64,000 bases of DNA from Corynebacterium aurimucosum ATCC 700975 (GCF_000022905.1 NC_012590.1:248001-312000), one strand, 5' to 3'. Shown: positions 1 to 9,612, counted from the first letter of the stretch. The notes: generated from the letters alone by a model not told the origin. A program made the numbers and translations.

Positions 1-693
1 CATGGTCGCCGAGGCCGCAATCACCACCGGCCGCGAGCCATAGTGCTCACACAGCCGCAGCAGGCGCCGCAGCACGAGCGCTACGTTCGCGCCAAAAACC
101 CCGCGGTAGGCATGCGCCTCATCGATGACGATGAACTTCAAGTGCCGCAGCACCCGCGCCCACCGCTGATGAGCGCCCAGCAGGGAGGAATGAATCATGT
201 CCGGGTTGGAGAAGATGAACCGAGCCTGATCACGGATGCCGGCACGGGCTTCGGTGGGGGTATCGCCGTCGTAGGGGGCGGGGTGGACGTCGCGAAGCGT
301 GGCGATGCCCTGCGTGAGCTCGAGCACCGCGCGCAGCTGGTCCGAGCCCAGCGCCTTCGTCGGCGTGATGTAGAGCGCGCACGCGGTCGGGTCCTGCGCC
401 AAGCGGGACAGAATGGGCAAACGATAGCCCAGCGACTTTCCGGAACTCGTGCCGGTGGAGACTACCACGTCGCGCCCCTCCCACGCCGCCTGTGCCACGG
501 CGACCTGGTGGGCATAGAGCTTGGCGACGCCCTGCTCCTCCAACGCCGCCCGCAACTTCGGTAGGACCCACTCGGGCCACTCGGCGTAGCTTGCTGGCTG
601 GGCGGGCAGGGTGGTGGAGTGCGTTAGCTCGGACTCGGGGAAACGCTCAACAAGGTGCTCGACGAGCTCCTCACCCAGAGGGTTCTCACTCAC
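1..693 (-). CDS. DEAD/DEAH-box helicase, MrfA/YprA-like, N-terminal part (cut by window edge)
   Basis: The N-terminal 231 residues of an SF2 helicase whose remainder lies beyond base 1. The frame shows a Q-motif-like stretch (KLYAHQVAVAQ), Walker A TGTSSGKS near residues 80-87, motif Ia PTKAL, the DEAH box near 191-194 and motif III SAT near 228-230. The TGTSSGKS and PTKALGSDQL signatures fit the MrfA/Hrq1 type, which usually carries a C-terminal DUF1998 zinc domain; that part is not visible. Start is GTG at 693 with GGAGG a few bases upstream; a second in-frame GTG at 689-687 is possible. It diverges from cspA. Helicase class is sure, a role in DNA repair is family-based. Confidence 0.85.
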   Translation of the reverse strand, partial: MSENPLGEELVEHLVERFPESELTHSTTLPAQPASYAEWPEWVLPKLRAALEEQGVAKLYAHQVAVAQAAWEGRDVVVSTGTSSGKSLGYRLPILSRLAQDPTACALYITPTKALGSDQLRAVLELTQGIATLRDVHPAPYDGDTPTEARAGIRDQARFIFSNPDMIHSSLLGAHQRWARVLRHLKFIVIDEAHAYRGVFGANVALVLRRLLRLCEHYGSRPVVIAASATM

Positions 694-784
694 GCTTGCC
701 TCCACTAATCTGCTGTAGGTGTCCAAACGTGGCACACTGGTGCACTAGTTTGCACTACTTTATTCCCGCAAAGGACAACTCATC

Positions 785-988
785 ATGGCATACGGTACCG
801 TCAAGTTCTTCAACGCCGAAAAAGGCTACGGCTTCATTGAGCAGGAGGACGGCTCCGGCGATATCTTCGTGCACTACACCGAAATCCAAGGAACCGGCTT
901 CCGCACCCTCGAAGATAACCAGCGCGTCTCCTTTGAGATCGGGGAAGACGCTAAAGGCCAGCAGGCCACCAACGTCGAGGTGGTTTAG
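785..988 (+). CDS. cspA: Cold-shock protein (CspA family)
   Basis: A 67-residue single cold-shock domain, the usual size. RNP1 (KGYGFI, residues 13-18) and RNP2 (DIFVHY, 26-31) are both present with the aromatic residues that stack on single-stranded RNA or DNA. An AAAGGAC ribosome site sits about 10 bases before the ATG. The family acts as cytoplasmic RNA chaperones. The stop codon overlaps the stop of the convergent dedA-like gene by four bases, so no terminator separates them. Confidence 0.95.
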   Translation: MAYGTVKFFNAEKGYGFIEQEDGSGDIFVHYTEIQGTGFRTLEDNQRVSFEIGEDAKGQQATNVEVV

Positions 989-1614
989 GGGGACTCGGCA
1001 TAGCCGCGCCGGGTATCCCACCATTCCAGCAGCTTATTCTGCCCTTTTTGCAGGCCGAAGCCGATGATGACAGCGGCGATGATGGAAATGAGCATGGCTA
1101 TCGCGGGCGAGCCGGAGAAAGCCACGCCGCCGAGATAACCAATGGCTAGCGCCTGCGCCACCCACAGCAGGACGCCGATGGTGTCGAAGAAGAAAAACAG
1201 TACCCACGGGTAGCGCATGGAGCCCAGCAGGATCGTCATAAACAGCCGGGCCGAGGGGATGAAACGCGCAATGATGATGGCCGCGCCGCCGCTGCGCCGA
1301 ATGTTGCGCTTGACCCACGTCAAGGCGTCATAAGCTTTCGTGCCCTTTTGGGCTCTATTAATAAGGCCAATGAGCCGCGTTCCCAAAAGGAAACACAAGT
1401 TATCCCCCAAAATTGCGGCAACCATAGCGACGAAAAACATGGTGGGAAGGTGGGGGAAACCTTGGGAACCAGACCAAGCGCCCACCATGTTGAGGGGAAC
1501 CTCTGAAGGTAAAACGGGGAAGAAGCAGTCGAGGAAAATCAGTGAACCCACCAGCGGATAAATCCACTGGGTGGCCATGATGACCTCGAACCATGCAGTA
1601 ATAGACGCAATCAC
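985..1614 (-). CDS. DedA family integral membrane protein
   Basis: A 209-residue protein with several hydrophobic segments and the DedA signature of an arginine-rich amphipathic stretch ([20 protein letters not shown]), plus an N-terminal P-x-E motif (PVLPSEVP). DedA (SNARE-associated/VTT) proteins sit in the cytoplasmic membrane and several are lipid-carrier flippases or needed for envelope homeostasis; which lipid this one handles is unknown. It is convergent with cspA (4-bp overlap) and divergent from topA. Confidence 0.88.
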   Translation of the reverse strand: MIASITAWFEVIMATQWIYPLVGSLIFLDCFFPVLPSEVPLNMVGAWSGSQGFPHLPTMFFVAMVAAILGDNLCFLLGTRLIGLINRAQKGTKAYDALTWVKRNIRRSGGAAIIIARFIPSARLFMTILLGSMRYPWVLFFFFDTIGVLLWVAQALAIGYLGGVAFSGSPAIAMLISIIAAVIIGFGLQKGQNKLLEWWDTRRGYAESP

Positions 1615-1723
1615 GCTGTCTCCCGGTTGTGTACTGTGAGGCGAATCCTCGGACGGCCAGTATAGACCCCCTGTTGTGTGGACGTGTACTGGCCTGAATA
1701 ACTAGAGTGAACCTCTATCTGTG

Positions 1724-1729
1724 TACTCT
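1724..1729 (+). promoter_or_regulatory. Candidate topA promoter -10 hexamer
   Basis: TACTCT fits the corynebacterial -10 pattern TANNNT. It lies about 50 bases before the chosen GTG start of topA, leaving a 5' leader of roughly 40 bases. No convincing -35 is visible. A TTG at 1738 lies 8 bases after the hexamer and could be an alternative leaderless start. Confidence 0.35.
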
Positions 1730-1779
1730 AGGGGCAATTGCCCAGCAGAGGACTAGCCATCGGAAGGGATGAAGTCGAA

Positions 1780-4698
1780 GTGGCAGAAGCTACCGGCCCG
1801 GGGAAGACCCTGGTCATCGTCGAGTCAGCAACCAAGGCGAAGAAGATTCAGCCTTACCTCGGCGATAAGTACATTGTTGAGGCCTCCGTCGGCCACATCC
1901 GGGACCTTCCCCGCGGCGCTGCCGACGTCCCAGCTAAGTATAAGAAGGAATCCTGGGCGCGCCTCGGTGTGAACCCGGAGGATAACTTCACCCCGCTGTA
2001 CGTCATCAGCCAGGACAAGAAAAAGAAGGTAGCTGACCTTAAAGCCAAGCTGAAGCAGTGCGATCAGCTTTATCTCGCAACAGACCCTGACCGCGAGGGC
2101 GAGGCTATTGCCTGGCACCTGCTGGAAGTACTCAAGCCCAAGGTGCCGGTGCGCCGCATGGTCTTCAACGAGATCACCAAATCCGCCATCCTGGAGGCAG
2201 CGGAAAATACCCGTGAGCTCGATGAGAACCTCATCGACGCCCAGGAAACCCGCCGCATCCTCGACCGCCTCTATGGCTACGAGGTCTCCCCGGTGCTGTG
2301 GAAGAAGGTCATGCCGCGCCTGTCGGCTGGACGCGTGCAGTCGGTGGCTACTCGCGTCATCGTCGAGCGCGAGCGCGAGCGCATGGCGTTCATCCCCGCC
2401 GAGTACTGGGATCTCACGGCAACGCTGAAGTCCACGCCGGATTTCGACGCGCGCCTGAGCGCCCTCGACGGCAAGCGCGTGGCCGCTGGCCGTGACTTCG
2501 ATGATCGGGGTCAGCTGAAGAGCGACGAGGTGGTCGTCGTCAAGCAGGCCCAAGCGGAGCAGCTGGCCAGCGCGCTGGAAGGCTCCACCATGACGGTGGC
2601 TAGCGTCGAGCACAAGCCCTATTCGCGCAAGCCTTCCGCGCCGTTTATGACGTCGACTCTGCAGCAGGAGGCCGGCCGGCGCCTGCACTACACCTCGGAG
2701 CGCACGATGCGCATTGCGCAGCGCCTCTACGAGAACGGTCACATTACCTATATGCGTACCGACTCGACCTCCCTGTCTAAGCAGGGCCTGGACGCTGCGC
2801 GTGAGGCTGCGACGTCCATTTTCGGTGCCGAGTTCGTTGCCGACGGGCCGCGCACCTATGACCGTAAAGTGAAGAACTCCCAGGAGGCCCACGAGGCCAT
2901 CCGTCCGGCCGGCGAGCGTTTTGCCACCCCAGGCCAACTGGCCGGGCAGCTCGACGCCGAGGAGTACAAGCTCTACGAGTTGATTTGGAAGCGCACCGTG
3001 GCTTCCCAGATGGCCGATGCCAAGGGAACCTCGATGAAGGTGACCGCGGCCGTGAGCGCTGGTGGTCACGACGCCGACTTCTCCGCCACTGGCCGCACGA
3101 TTACCTTCCCGGGCTTCCTCAAGGCCTACGAGGACGTGGCGTCGAAGGGCTCGAAGGAAGAGTCGCGCCTGCCGCACCTCAACGAGGGTGACACGCTGAA
3201 GACCGCTGCGGTGACTGCCGACGGCCACTCCACCAACCCGCCGGCGCGCTACACCGAGGCCAGCTTGGTCAAGAAGATGGAGGACCTAGGCATTGGGCGC
3301 CCGTCGACGTACGCCTCCATCATCAAGACCATCCAGGACCGCGGCTACGTGCTCTCCCGCGGAAATGCGCTGGTGCCCTCGTGGGTTGCCTTCGCTGTCG
3401 TGGGCCTGCTGGAGAATAACTTCACCGAGCTGGTGGATTATGACTTCACCTCCTCCATGGAGGATGAGCTCGATGCTATTGCCGCCGGTTCGGAGAACGG
3501 CACGGACTGGCTGAATAACTTCTACTTCGGCAACACGGAGGCCGGCGAACGCAAGGCCGCGTCCATTGCCCGCCACGGCGGCCTGAAGTCCCTGGTGGAC
3601 ATCAACCTGGAGGCCATCGATGCCCGCCAGGTCAACTCGCTGCGTCTCTACACCGACGCGGAGGGCCGCGATGTTTTCGTGCGCGTGGGCCGCTACGGGC
3701 CCTACATTGAGCGCGCTGTGGGAACCAACGAGGACGGCACGGTGGAGTACCAGCGCGCCAACCTCTCGGAGACGGTCACCCCGGATGAACTCAACGAGGC
3801 TTTGGCGGAGAAGCTCTTTGCCACCCCGCAGGGTGGGCGCGAGCTGGGACAGAATCCGGAGAATGGCCGCACCATCGTGGCCAAGGAAGGCCGCTTCGGC
3901 CCGTACGTGACCGAGCAGGTGCGTGACGACGAGCGCGAGAAGGCCGAGGCCGAAGCCGAGGAGATCGTCAAGGAAGAGCGCGCCGCCGAGGACGCCCAGC
4001 GTGCGGCCGAGGGCAAGCGCGCCAAGAACTGGGAGACCAAGACCGCGGCGAAGCAGAAGGAAAAGCGCATTGCTGAGTACGTCGAGGAGAAACTGAAGCC
4101 GGGCACGGCCTCGCTCTTTGCTTCGATGGAGCCGTCCAGCGTCACGCTGGAGGAAGCACTCAAGCTGCTGAACCTGCCGCGCGAGGTGGGCGTGGACCCC
4201 TCGGATGGGGAGGTCATCACCGCACAGAACGGCCGTTATGGCCCGTACCTGAAGAAGGGCAAGGATTCGCGTTCCTTGGCCAAGGAAGAGCAGATCTTCT
4301 CCATCACCTTGGATGAGGCGCGCCGCATCTACGCGGAGCCGAAGCGCCGTGGCCGCGCGGCCGCACAGCCGCCGATTAAGCAACTGGGTGACAACGACGT
4401 CTCCGGCAAGCCGATGACGGTCAAGGACGGCCGCTTTGGCCCGTACGTCACCGACGGCACCACGAATGCCTCGCTGCGCCGCGGTGACGATCCGGAGCAG
4501 CTTACCGACGCTCGCGCGAACGAGCTCCTCTCCGAGCGCCGCGCCAAGGATGCTGCGAACGGTGGTGCGAAGAAGTCGACGAAGAAGAGCACCAAGAAAT
4601 CGACGAAGAAGGCCACGAAGAAGTCGAGTAAGAAGGCTACAAAGAAGCCTTCGCCCGGCACGAAGAATGTGGTCAAGGCCGGATCGCGCAGGAAGTAG
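1780..4698 (+). CDS. topA: DNA topoisomerase I (type IA)
   Basis: A 972-residue enzyme that relaxes negative supercoils by single-strand cleavage. The N-terminal Toprim domain starts with LVIVESATKAKKI and carries ATDPDREGEAIAWHL with its acidic metal-binding residues. The catalytic tyrosine is Tyr324 in GHITYMRTDS. The C-terminal half has repeated RYGPY/RFGPY modules of the actinobacterial type in place of the zinc fingers of the E. coli enzyme, then a lysine-rich tail of (S/T)KK repeats. I chose the GTG at 1780 because the protein then begins VAEATGPGKTLVIVES, as family members do; the frame is open back to a TTG at 1738. Confidence 0.97.
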   Translation: MAEATGPGKTLVIVESATKAKKIQPYLGDKYIVEASVGHIRDLPRGAADVPAKYKKESWARLGVNPEDNFTPLYVISQDKKKKVADLKAKLKQCDQLYLATDPDREGEAIAWHLLEVLKPKVPVRRMVFNEITKSAILEAAENTRELDENLIDAQETRRILDRLYGYEVSPVLWKKVMPRLSAGRVQSVATRVIVERERERMAFIPAEYWDLTATLKSTPDFDARLSALDGKRVAAGRDFDDRGQLKSDEVVVVKQAQAEQLASALEGSTMTVASVEHKPYSRKPSAPFMTSTLQQEAGRRLHYTSERTMRIAQRLYENGHITYMRTDSTSLSKQGLDAAREAATSIFGAEFVADGPRTYDRKVKNSQEAHEAIRPAGERFATPGQLAGQLDAEEYKLYELIWKRTVASQMADAKGTSMKVTAAVSAGGHDADFSATGRTITFPGFLKAYEDVASKGSKEESRLPHLNEGDTLKTAAVTADGHSTNPPARYTEASLVKKMEDLGIGRPSTYASIIKTIQDRGYVLSRGNALVPSWVAFAVVGLLENNFTELVDYDFTSSMEDELDAIAAGSENGTDWLNNFYFGNTEAGERKAASIARHGGLKSLVDINLEAIDARQVNSLRLYTDAEGRDVFVRVGRYGPYIERAVGTNEDGTVEYQRANLSETVTPDELNEALAEKLFATPQGGRELGQNPENGRTIVAKEGRFGPYVTEQVRDDEREKAEAEAEEIVKEERAAEDAQRAAEGKRAKNWETKTAAKQKEKRIAEYVEEKLKPGTASLFASMEPSSVTLEEALKLLNLPREVGVDPSDGEVITAQNGRYGPYLKKGKDSRSLAKEEQIFSITLDEARRIYAEPKRRGRAAAQPPIKQLGDNDVSGKPMTVKDGRFGPYVTDGTTNASLRRGDDPEQLTDARANELLSERRAKDAANGGAKKSTKKSTKKSTKKATKKSSKKATKKPSPGTKNVVKAGSRRK

Positions 4699-4704
4699 TC
4701 GGAC

Positions 4705-5406
4705 ATGAAGACCAGCTTCGCCCGCGACATGGTGGCCCGTACCCAGGAGGGCGCCGAGGCTCTCCTGCGCGCGGTGGGTCCGGCTTTTGCTGGCCGCGAT
4801 CACTTCACCCTCGGCGCACTCGCCGCGGGGGAGACTGCAGTCTGGTCACGCCTGTTTAACTGGCGCACGCTCGGCACGGTGACGACGGCCGCTGCACCAG
4901 TGCTGCTGGCCCTGCGCCCGGACTGCGCACCGGAGACCCGCGTGGGGCTCATCGCCGCGTCCCTGGGCCAAGCCGCCAAGCGCGGTGAGCCAACAACGTT
5001 CGGCGTAACCTGCGTGAGCGTGCAATACGCTTCCTTCGCATGGGCGCTGCGCGGTGCGCGCAATGATGCGGTGGGCTGGGGCTTGCGCGCCGGGGCGTGG
5101 GCCGCGGGTATTGCGCTCTCCCGCACCCGAGGTGAGCGCCGCGCCACGGCTATCGCCGGAATCCCGGCGGCTGCGCTCTCCGCGCTAGCCGGTGATGAGA
5201 AGCTCCGCGCCAACCAGGCCACGCAGGGCCTGAGCCACGGCGCTAACCTGCTTCTGGCCTCTGAGGCGCTGACGGTCCTGAACCCGGTTGAGCAGCGCCA
5301 GGATGCGGGCCTGCGTGGCCGAGCCCTGGATGCGGCGCAGTCGGCGGCGCAGACGATAGGCCTGGTGCTGCTGGTGGATGGGCTCGCGCGGAAGGCTCGG
5401 AGCTAG
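4705..5406 (+). CDS. Hypothetical alanine-rich membrane protein
   Basis: A 233-residue product starting six bases after topA, so probably cotranscribed with it. It is very alanine- and glycine-rich, with several moderately hydrophobic stretches (for example near residues 55-70, 130-140 and 215-228) that could span the membrane. I do not recognise a domain. Its last 164 bases overlap the convergent DUF418 gene. Codon use looks like the neighbours, which supports a real gene. Confidence 0.6.
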   Translation: MKTSFARDMVARTQEGAEALLRAVGPAFAGRDHFTLGALAAGETAVWSRLFNWRTLGTVTTAAAPVLLALRPDCAPETRVGLIAASLGQAAKRGEPTTFGVTCVSVQYASFAWALRGARNDAVGWGLRAGAWAAGIALSRTRGERRATAIAGIPAAALSALAGDEKLRANQATQGLSHGANLLLASEALTVLNPVEQRQDAGLRGRALDAAQSAAQTIGLVLLVDGLARKARS

Positions 5407-6616
5407 ACGCCGCACCTAATTCCGGGCGCATCGTCTTGCCGTAGGACAGGCGGCGGTGCACCCACTCGAAGGGCCCGGGCTTGCCTGCTGCCTCGAGCGC
5501 GCAGGCAATGAGAAGCGTTGCCAGCCACACGCCGGCGGCCAGCGCTGCCTGGCCTGCGGCGCTGAGCTCCGGCCCAATGTTGAGGGTGAAGGGGTAAACC
5601 AGCGCCAGGAAGAACACGGACTGCAGCACGTAGCCGGTCATGGAACGCTTGCCCAGCGCGATGAGCGGCCACAGGAACCACGGGCGCGCGCCACGGCGCT
5701 GCAGCGGTTCTAGGGCAAGTGTCGCCGCCGCCACGATGCCCGGCCCGGTGAGCATGCCGATGCAGCTATTCGCCGCGTTGAGGGGATCCGCTAGTACTGG
5801 GTCCAGCACCCCAATCGTGGCCAGACCCCAAGGCAGCCCGAGGAAGAGGATGATGGCTAGGGCCAAAAGGGTCCACGCCCACAGCTCACGCCGATGACCC
5901 CCGGCCAGGGTGCCGCGGCGCGCCCACACGAAGCCCACAAGCATGACCGGAAGAACCATGGCGCCCGTTAGAGGGATGGACATTAGTTGGGCGCCGACCA
6001 TGATGGCCTGCTCACCCAGCAATTCCCAGTAGGACTCGGCGGCGCTAAAACCGCTGAAATCGAAATCTGAGGTATCGATGAACGCGGCCCCAATACCCAT
6101 TCCGATGCCCGACACAACCAGTAGCGCACAGAGCCCGTAGGCCACGCGCATGAGGAGCTTGTCGGTGAAAGAAAGCAGTAACGCAATGAGCATGCCCATC
6201 GCGCCGTAGAGGATCATGATGTCGCCGGAAAAGAGAAACAGGCAGTGCAAAACTCCGAATAGGGCGAGAAAGCCATAGCGTTTTGCCAGCACGGCCTGCG
6301 CGCGGCGCAGTGGGAAGCCGCGGCGCCACAGGCTCATCGCGATAAGCCCCACGCCAAAGCCGAGAAGCGTGGAGAACATCGGCAGGCCGCGCACGTGGAT
6401 GAACATGGCGGCAAAGACCACGTAGATCTTGTCTGCAACGGTCTCGACGCCGCCGAAATAAGCATCGGGGCCATCGCCGTCGTTCATGATCCACGCGGTG
6501 CAGACGTTTGCCAGCGCGATGCCCAGCAGGGCCATGCCGCGGGCGACATCGGGGACGAGGAGGCGAGGACTCGAAGGCCGGCGTGGCGGATGGTGCTGAT
6601 GTGGCTGTTGGAGCAT
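5243..6616 (-). CDS. DUF418 domain-containing membrane protein
   Basis: A 457-residue multi-spanning membrane protein. The N-terminal motif DVARGMALLGIALANV followed by alternating hydrophobic segments and FEWVHRRLSYG near the end is typical of DUF418 proteins, whose function is unknown although some act in lipid or polyol handling. After the conserved end (near residue 393) there is a tail of about 60 residues rich in Pro, Ala, Ser and Gly, and only this tail overlaps the convergent gene. It begins 33 bases after the adenylate cyclase and is probably in the same operon. Confidence 0.82.
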   Translation of the reverse strand: MLQQPHQHHPPRRPSSPRLLVPDVARGMALLGIALANVCTAWIMNDGDGPDAYFGGVETVADKIYVVFAAMFIHVRGLPMFSTLLGFGVGLIAMSLWRRGFPLRRAQAVLAKRYGFLALFGVLHCLFLFSGDIMILYGAMGMLIALLLSFTDKLLMRVAYGLCALLVVSGIGMGIGAAFIDTSDFDFSGFSAAESYWELLGEQAIMVGAQLMSIPLTGAMVLPVMLVGFVWARRGTLAGGHRRELWAWTLLALAIILFLGLPWGLATIGVLDPVLADPLNAANSCIGMLTGPGIVAAATLALEPLQRRGARPWFLWPLIALGKRSMTGYVLQSVFFLALVYPFTLNIGPELSAAGQAALAAGVWLATLLIACALEAAGKPGPFEWVHRRLSYGKTMRPELGAASSSEPSARAHPPAAPGLSSAPPTAPHPGLGHAGPHPGAAQPGSGPSAPQRPEAG

Positions 6617-6649
6617 GGCCCCGAAGCTACCAGAATCACAAAGACTTAT

Positions 6650-8182
6650 TTATCCGAGAGCGCGTTCCGCCAACGTCGGGCGAATCGGGCGCGCCAGCTG
6701 CGTCATGCGGCGGCGCCCGCGCAGCTCAATAGATTTCATCAGCGTCCAGCGCGCTTGCTCCGCCTCGTTGGCGCCGCGCAGCGTGGCGGAGTTGGTGAGC
6801 ACCTGGCCCGGGGTGTCCTTGGCCAGCTCAGTAAGGCGTGCGGCCTCGTTGACGGCATCACCAATGACGGTGTACTCGAAGCGATCCGCACCACCAATGT
6901 GGCCGGCCACCACGTGGCCCGCGGCCACACCGATGCCTGCCTGCAGCCGCAGCCCGCGTAGCTCCTGGCGCAGCTCGCGGGCTGCCTGCAAGGCCATGGA
7001 GTTGGCATCGTAGACCGTTAGCGGCGCACCGAAAACGGCCAAAGCGGCATCGCCCTGGAACTTGTTGATGATGCCCTTGTTGCGGTGCACCACCTCAACG
7101 ACGTGCTCGAAGAACTTGTTGAGCTCCTCCACGACCTCCTCCGGGGTGTGGTTGACGGCGAAGGTGGTGGAGCCGATGACGTCGATAAACAGCACAGCCA
7201 CCTTGCGGTCTTCGCCGCCCAGCTCCGGGCGTTCCTCTAGGGCGCGCTGGGCCACCTCAGTGCCGACATAGCGGCCGAAGATATCGCGCACGCGCTGGCG
7301 CTCACGCAGGCCGCGCATCATCTCGTTGAAGCCGGCCTGGAGAACACCGAGCTCGGAGCCGTCGTAGATGTCCACCTGGACGTCGTTCTCGCCGCGGCGC
7401 ACGCGGTTGATGGCGTCCTGCAACTCCAGGATCGGATCCACCACGCTCATCATGGCGAACATGGTGCCGATAAGCCCCGTGCCCAGCGCCGTGATGCTCA
7501 GCGCGATGATGGCGGGGATGATATCGGCGGTATCGGCGGTGAACATCCCCATCTTCTGGCCCAGGTGCACCAAGATGATGCCGATGAGCGGGATGCCAGA
7601 GGTCATGAGCCACGTGGAAAGCAGCCGGTACTTAATCGGCGGCTCCAGGGTGGAATCCTCGAAGCGGCGTGCCACGGCCTCCGCCGCCACGGGACGTACG
7701 AGGCGCTCCGCCTGCAGGTAGGTCAAGAGCACGATGAGGCCGCCGGCCAAAGTCGCAGAAACGCCCACGACGATGGCCAGCCGTGCCGAGTGCTGGCCCG
7801 CCAATATCACCGCCAAAACAATGCCCAGCAGCCACACACCCGCGGCCACCCCGGCTTGGTAGAGCGGGATGCGCAGGACCAAGTTGCGCACCATATTGGG
7901 ATCGTGGTCATCGGGACTGCGCTGCCAGTCCAACACCGGCCGGAACAGCCGCAGGGTCACCGCGATGCCGATGATGACGGCGAAGGTCACGAACAACGTG
8001 CCATAGGTCCACAGGTGGGGTGTGTGGGCGATGAAGTCGGAGATCTCCGGCATGGGCAGAAAGAAGACCACGAAGGTCATGATCGCAATGGCACCGATGA
8101 TGTTGGAGCCAAGGACGAGCGCGGCGTACATCGGCCATTGAGTACCCCATAACCAGCGGGCGCCACGCATCAGTCTATTCAT
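6650..8182 (-). CDS. Membrane-bound class III adenylate/guanylate cyclase with HAMP domain
   Basis: A 510-residue protein: an N-terminal block of about six membrane segments (residues 15-270), a HAMP linker (VVDPILELQDAINRVRRGE onward) and a C-terminal cyclase domain. Both metal-binding aspartates are visible, in VLFIDVIGSTTF and FQGDAALAVFG, and YTVIGDAVNEAARL matches the base/transition-state region. In corynebacteria the cyclase beside topA makes cAMP for the CRP-like regulator GlxR; that link is family knowledge. It diverges from holB with only 37 bases between the starts. Confidence 0.93.
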   Translation of the reverse strand: MNRLMRGARWLWGTQWPMYAALVLGSNIIGAIAIMTFVVFFLPMPEISDFIAHTPHLWTYGTLFVTFAVIIGIAVTLRLFRPVLDWQRSPDDHDPNMVRNLVLRIPLYQAGVAAGVWLLGIVLAVILAGQHSARLAIVVGVSATLAGGLIVLLTYLQAERLVRPVAAEAVARRFEDSTLEPPIKYRLLSTWLMTSGIPLIGIILVHLGQKMGMFTADTADIIPAIIALSITALGTGLIGTMFAMMSVVDPILELQDAINRVRRGENDVQVDIYDGSELGVLQAGFNEMMRGLRERQRVRDIFGRYVGTEVAQRALEERPELGGEDRKVAVLFIDVIGSTTFAVNHTPEEVVEELNKFFEHVVEVVHRNKGIINKFQGDAALAVFGAPLTVYDANSMALQAARELRQELRGLRLQAGIGVAAGHVVAGHIGGADRFEYTVIGDAVNEAARLTELAKDTPGQVLTNSATLRGANEAEQARWTLMKSIELRGRRRMTQLARPIRPTLAERALG

Positions 8183-8206
8183 GATTACTCACTTTAGTTA
8201 TCCCAG

Positions 8207-8212
8207 TAGGCT
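8207..8212 (+). promoter_or_regulatory. Candidate leaderless promoter of holB (-10 hexamer)
   Basis: TAGGCT lies exactly 7 bases before the GTG at 8220, so transcription would start at or next to the start codon. No Shine-Dalgarno sequence is seen. The same 7-base spacing occurs before lpd and murB. Confidence 0.45.
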
Positions 8213-8219
8213 AGGGCGA

Positions 8220-9428
8220 GTGAATACATCAAGCGTTGCAGAAAGGCTTGCCGACGCCCCCTCCGTCGCCCACACCATCTTCAGTGCTGCCCGCGCGGCA
8301 CGCGGTGAGGGCGACCCGCGGGCGATGAGCCACTCTTGGCTTTTTACCGGTCCTCCCGGTGCCGGCCGCTCGCTGGCCGCGCAATGCTTCGCCGCAGCAC
8401 TCATGTGCACGTCCGCCGACGAGAACGGCAACCCCGGCTGCGGGCGCTGCCCTTCCTGTCAGAGCGTCTTGGCCAAGCAGGCGCATACCGACTTGGTCTA
8501 CGTGGATCCGCAGGAGCAGTTCATCACCGTCGGTGAAGCCCGCGAGGTTATCGGGCGCGCGGCCAGCCTGCCGAGTGTCGCACCCTGGCGCGTGGTCATC
8601 TTCAACAAAGCCGACCGCCTGCGCAACGAGGCCGCCAACGCGTTGCTGAAAACCGTGGAGGAGCCCCCGGAGCGCACCGTCATCATTATGGTGGCGCCCT
8701 CGGAGGACCCGGAGGACTTCTCGGTCACGCTGCGCTCGCGCTGCCGTTACCTGTATATACCGGCGCCGAGTGTGGAGGGCGTCGTCAAGCAGCTCGTCGC
8801 CGAAGGCACTAGCGAGGATGACGCGCGCCTGGCCGCCGTGACCACCCTGCGCCACGTGGGGCGTGCGCGACACCTGGTCAACGAACCCGCCGCGCAGAAA
8901 CGCCGCGCCATGGCCATCAACCTGGCCGAGGATGTCTTCCACGGCTCCCAGGCCTTTCAATCTGTCACCGCGCTGCTGAAATTCATTGAGAAGGAAGCCA
9001 AGGACTCCCACGCGGCGGCGGAGGAGGCGGAGCGCTCCAAGATTGAGCAATCCTTCGGCGTCGGTGCCAAGGGCAAGGGAGCGACCAAGGCGCAGCGCGA
9101 CGCCCGCAGTGCCCTGAAGGATTTGGAGGATCTCCACAAGAAGCGCGCTAAACGACGCATTGCTGACGGCCTCGATATTGCCCTCGTGGATCTCGCCGGT
9201 ATCTACCGCGATGCGCTCATGCTGAAAGTCGGCGCTGACGTGGAGATGACCCACCCGGACTTCGCGGGTCTGGCGGGCGAACTTGCCCAGCGCGTCAGCG
9301 AAGACGGCCTGCTGGCTGCCCAATCCGCCATTCGCACCTGCCGTGAGCAGCTGCCGCAGAACGTCACCCCGCAGGTGGCTTTCGACGGCATGGTGGGCCG
9401 CCTGCGCATGGCCTGCGGTGCGCGCTAA
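8220..9428 (+). CDS. holB: DNA polymerase III subunit delta' (clamp loader)
   Basis: A 402-residue AAA+ clamp-loader subunit. It has a modified P-loop GPPGAGRS near residue 42, a zinc module with clustered cysteines (CGRCPSCQSV), and NEAANALLKTVEEPP, the signature of delta'/DnaX-like proteins; SRC follows in sensor position. The frame opens at ATG 8181 but that region overlaps the opposite gene's start and is not conserved-looking; GTG 8220 gives the usual N-terminus and sits behind a fitting -10 box. Confidence 0.93.
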   Translation: MNTSSVAERLADAPSVAHTIFSAARAARGEGDPRAMSHSWLFTGPPGAGRSLAAQCFAAALMCTSADENGNPGCGRCPSCQSVLAKQAHTDLVYVDPQEQFITVGEAREVIGRAASLPSVAPWRVVIFNKADRLRNEAANALLKTVEEPPERTVIIMVAPSEDPEDFSVTLRSRCRYLYIPAPSVEGVVKQLVAEGTSEDDARLAAVTTLRHVGRARHLVNEPAAQKRRAMAINLAEDVFHGSQAFQSVTALLKFIEKEAKDSHAAAEEAERSKIEQSFGVGAKGKGATKAQRDARSALKDLEDLHKKRAKRRIADGLDIALVDLAGIYRDALMLKVGADVEMTHPDFAGLAGELAQRVSEDGLLAAQSAIRTCREQLPQNVTPQVAFDGMVGRLRMACGAR

Positions 9429-9531
9429 CCTGCAGCATGCGCTGCACGCGCCCCACATCAAGCAGCCCGATTTCTTTCTCAACCCCGGCCTAGGCTAAAC
9501 TTTCACGCGGTGCATATACACACTGCATCGT

Positions 9532-9607
9532 GCCGCCTTAGCTCAGTCGGTAGAGCATCTCACTCGTAATGAGAAGGTCGCGAGTTCGATTCTCGCAGGC
9601 GGCTCCA
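9532..9607 (+). tRNA. tRNA-Thr (anticodon CGT), CCA encoded
   Basis: A 76-base cloverleaf. Acceptor stem GCCGCCT pairs with AGGCGGC, followed by discriminator T and a genomic CCA. D-loop TAGCTCAGTCGGTAGAGC, anticodon stem TCTCA/TGAGA with loop CTCGTAA (anticodon CGT at 9565-9567), and T-arm GCGAGTTCGATTCTCGC are all intact. The anticodon reads ACG. Confidence 0.97.
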
Positions 9608-9612
9608 TTAAT

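Noticed and set aside
1825..4803. Long open frames antisense to topA (467 and 505 codons)
   Set aside because: They follow from the GC-rich third positions of topA; no recognisable domain and no ribosome site.
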